Origin: Gallintestinimicrobium propionicum
Lineage (GTDB): Bacteria; Bacillota; Clostridia; Lachnospirales; Lachnospiraceae
Direction of reading: 5' to 3'
Assembly (NCBI RefSeq): GCF_025567525.1
Contig: NZ_JAOQJY010000021.1
Location: 1-64,000 of the forward strand
DNA length: 64,000 bases
Position numbers and translations under genes: made by a program. Of this stretch, positions 62,198 to 64,000 are shown in pieces. Each line of letters opens with the position of its first letter. The stretch's first letter is position 1. The notes beneath the pieces are model-generated. The model searched no databases, was not told the DNA's origin, and saw nothing but the letters and a program-made list of their open reading frames with translations.

Positions 62198-62983
62198 TTA
62201 GCAGTTTTTGAAAGGCTCTTTTACTTTTTCCTTATTTTTGTCCAGGAAAAATGCCATGCCATACTTCTGATCTTCTGTCTCGAAGCAGTCACCAAAGAGT
62301 TTCTCTTCGATCACGATCGCCTGATCCATATCAACCTGCAGTCCTTCGTTGATGGCTTTCTTGCAGTTGCGGACAGCGATGGGCGCATTTTTAGCGATGC
62401 CGGCAGCCATCTTCTCAGCAGCGGGAAGCAGCTCTTCCTGGGGATATACAGCATTTACAAGACCGATGCGGAATGCTTCGGGAGCCTTGATATTGCGTGC
62501 GGTGTAGATCAGCTGTTTTGCCATGCCTGCACCAACCAGACGAGCCAGTCTCTGTGTGCCGCCGAATCCGGGAGTGATGCCCAGACCAACCTCCGGCTGA
62601 CCAAATACAGCATTCTCAGAGCAGATACGGATATCACAGCTCATAGAGATCTCACAGCCGCCGCCCAGTGCAAAGCCGTTTACTGCAGCGATAACCGGGA
62701 TCGGGAATGTTTCCAGTTTACGGAATACATCGTTGCCCTTCTTACCGAATGCTTCACCCTCTGCCTTGGTCAGAGTGCTCATCTCAGCGATATCAGCGCC
62801 TGCTACGAAAGATTTCTGTCCTGCGCCGGTCAGAATCAGACATCTTACCTGATCCAGATCAACACTGTCCAGAGTCTTATCCAGTTCATCAAGAACTGCA
62901 GAATTCAGGGCGTTCAGTGCTTTTTCACGATTGATCGTGATGATCGCGTACTGACCTTTCTGTTCATACAATACGAATTCCAT
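62198..62983 (-). CDS. crt: 3-hydroxybutyryl-CoA dehydratase (crotonase)
   Basis: A 261-residue enoyl-CoA hydratase-fold enzyme giving crotonyl-CoA. The oxyanion hole residues are in FVAGADIAEMS and GFALGGGCEISMSCD, and the catalytic Glu in FGQPEVGLGITPGFGG. AGGAGG precedes the ATG. It is the second gene of the butyrate run, after thl. Confidence 0.96.
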   Translation of the reverse strand: MEFVLYEQKGQYAIITINREKALNALNSAVLDELDKTLDSVDLDQVRCLILTGAGQKSFVAGADIAEMSTLTKAEGEAFGKKGNDVFRKLETFPIPVIAAVNGFALGGGCEISMSCDIRICSENAVFGQPEVGLGITPGFGGTQRLARLVGAGMAKQLIYTARNIKAPEAFRIGLVNAVYPQEELLPAAEKMAAGIAKNAPIAVRNCKKAINEGLQVDMDQAIVIEEKLFGDCFETEDQKYGMAFFLDKNKEKVKEPFKNC

Positions 62984-63122
62984 GATCTTCCTCCTGATGT
63001 TTTTTTACATAGTTTGGAGAATGTCTTCTCTTATTATGGAATGGCTGCCTGATCCTGGTAACCATCGTCCTGTTCGTGAAGGCATTCTCCGAAAACGGGT
63101 GTCTTGCACCCAGAAAATGAAC

Positions 63123-64000
63123 TTAGTCTCTTTCTACTACAGTAGCGCAGCCCATGCCGCCGCCGATACACAGAGTAGCCAGACCCTTCTTCGCATCCTT
63201 AGCTTCCATCTCATGCAGCAGAGTAACCAGAATACGGCAGCCAGATGCACCTACCGGATGACCCAGAGCGATTGCACCGCCGTTGGGGTTTAACTGCTCA
63301 TCTGTAAAGCCCAGCTCCTTCTGTACTGCTACAGACTGTGCTGCGAAAGCTTCATTTGCTTCGATCACATCGAAGTCTTCGATCTTCATGCCGGTTCTTG
63401 CCATAACCTTCTTGGTAGCAGCAACAGGACCGATACCCATGATTTCAGGAGCAACACCAGCCAGAGCACCAGCTACCCATGTAGCCATAGGCTTAACGCC
63501 CAGCTCTTTTGCCTTTTCTTCGCTCATAACAACGATTGCAGCAGCGCCGTCGTTAATACCGGAAGAGTTCGCTGCAGTTACAATACCGTCTTTCTTGAAT
63601 GCAGGGCGAAGTTTTGCAATGCCTTCAGCGGTGGTACCCGGACGAGGGCCTTCATCCTTAGCAAATACGATAGTCTCTTTCTTCTTCTTAACTTCTACAG
63701 GAACGATTTCCTTATCGAAAGCACCGGATTCCTGAGCAGCTACAGCCTTCTGCTGAGAGGTTGCTGCAAACTTATCCAGCTCTTCTCTGGTCAGACCCCA
63801 TTTTTCGCAGATGTTCTCTGCAGTAATACCCATATGATAATCATTGAACGCATCCCACAGAGCGTCATGAACCATGGTATCAACCAGCTTGCCATCGTTC
63901 ATTCTGTAGCCGTAACGACCCTGCATAACTGCGTAAGGAGCCATAGACATGTTTTCCATACCGCCTGCTACTACGATATCCGCATCGCCAGCAGCGATCA
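63123..64000 (-). CDS. thl: Acetyl-CoA acetyltransferase (thiolase), 5' part outside window
   Basis: The C-terminal 292 residues or so of thiolase, which condenses two acetyl-CoA to acetoacetyl-CoA. The frame stays open to the right edge (VAGGMENMSMAPY lies near it). Visible are NGGAIALGHPVGASGCRI with the catalytic His and LCIGGGMGCATV with the second catalytic Cys. The nucleophile Cys near residue 89 is beyond the edge. A 139-bp gap to crt holds no clear terminator. Confidence 0.96.
   Translation of the reverse strand, partial: IAAGDADIVVAGGMENMSMAPYAVMQGRYGYRMNDGKLVDTMVHDALWDAFNDYHMGITAENICEKWGLTREELDKFAATSQQKAVAAQESGAFDKEIVPVEVKKKKETIVFAKDEGPRPGTTAEGIAKLRPAFKKDGIVTAANSSGINDGAAAIVVMSEEKAKELGVKPMATWVAGALAGVAPEIMGIGPVAATKKVMARTGMKIEDFDVIEANEAFAAQSVAVQKELGFTDEQLNPNGGAIALGHPVGASGCRILVTLLHEMEAKDAKKGLATLCIGGGMGCATVVERD

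Overview
The window comes from a gut-type Firmicute, most likely a butyrate-forming member of the Lachnospiraceae (Clostridia). The evidence is a complete crotonase-type butyrate cluster with ptb-buk, a large single-chain PurL, the prfB-secA order, SOS boxes of the Gram-positive type, many carbohydrate-active enzymes with AraC regulators, and strong AGGAGG-type ribosome binding sites. A Coprococcus-like genus is possible, but this cannot be fixed from the sequence alone.

Layout. 1-1.9 kb: IS607-family insertion sequence (serine recombinase TnpA overlapping a TnpB that runs off the left edge). 1.9-6.6 kb: purL and a TRIC-type channel. 6.6-11.4 kb: AraC regulator divergent from a heterodimeric ABC exporter, with a candidate operator between them. 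11.4-13.2 kb: a small accessory islet (P-loop ATPase, DUF4869 protein, remnant of a nucleotidyltransferase). 13.2-22.2 kb: GH127 glycosidase, aldo/keto reductase, small alarmone synthetase, GNAT, a PRTase-like protein, a phosphodiesterase, a uridine-kinase-like protein and a MarR-TauE operon. 22.2-32.4 kb: alpha-glucan/beta-glycoside use (GH3, two GH13 enzymes, a binding protein and two permeases without an ATPase). 32.4-38.6 kb: sugar isomerase/epimerase and Gfo/Idh/MocA genes under an AraC regulator, one of them a fusion of both domains. 38.7-45.1 kb: DNA repair block with endonuclease IV facing a three-gene operon (radical SAM protein, TIGR03915 protein, nuclease-helicase) whose promoter carries two LexA-like boxes. 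45.2-45.9 kb: six tRNA genes (Pro, Gly, Arg, His, Gln, Lys in transcription order). 46-51.4 kb: phosphodiesterase, rdgB, a THUMP methyltransferase, small proteins, an HD protein, tRNA-Arg and two membrane proteins. 51.4-55.3 kb: prfB and secA. 55.3-64 kb: buk, ptb, ybaK and etfA-etfB-bcd-hbd-crt-thl, all on the minus strand.

The genes at the right end form one pathway: two acetyl-CoA are condensed by Thl, reduced by Hbd, dehydrated by Crt, reduced to butyryl-CoA by the Bcd-EtfAB complex, then converted by Ptb and Buk to butyrate with ATP gain.

Two families of dispersed palindromic intergenic repeats run through the window: family A, a 35-bp near-perfect hairpin in seven copies, and family B, about 110 bp in two full and two partial copies. 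The most attractive candidate for a poorly described system is the LexA-boxed radical SAM/TIGR03915/nuclease-helicase operon. Other candidates are the epimerase-oxidoreductase fusion cluster and the DUF4869-ATPase pair. All boundaries, promoters and operators were read by eye; none was checked by database search.
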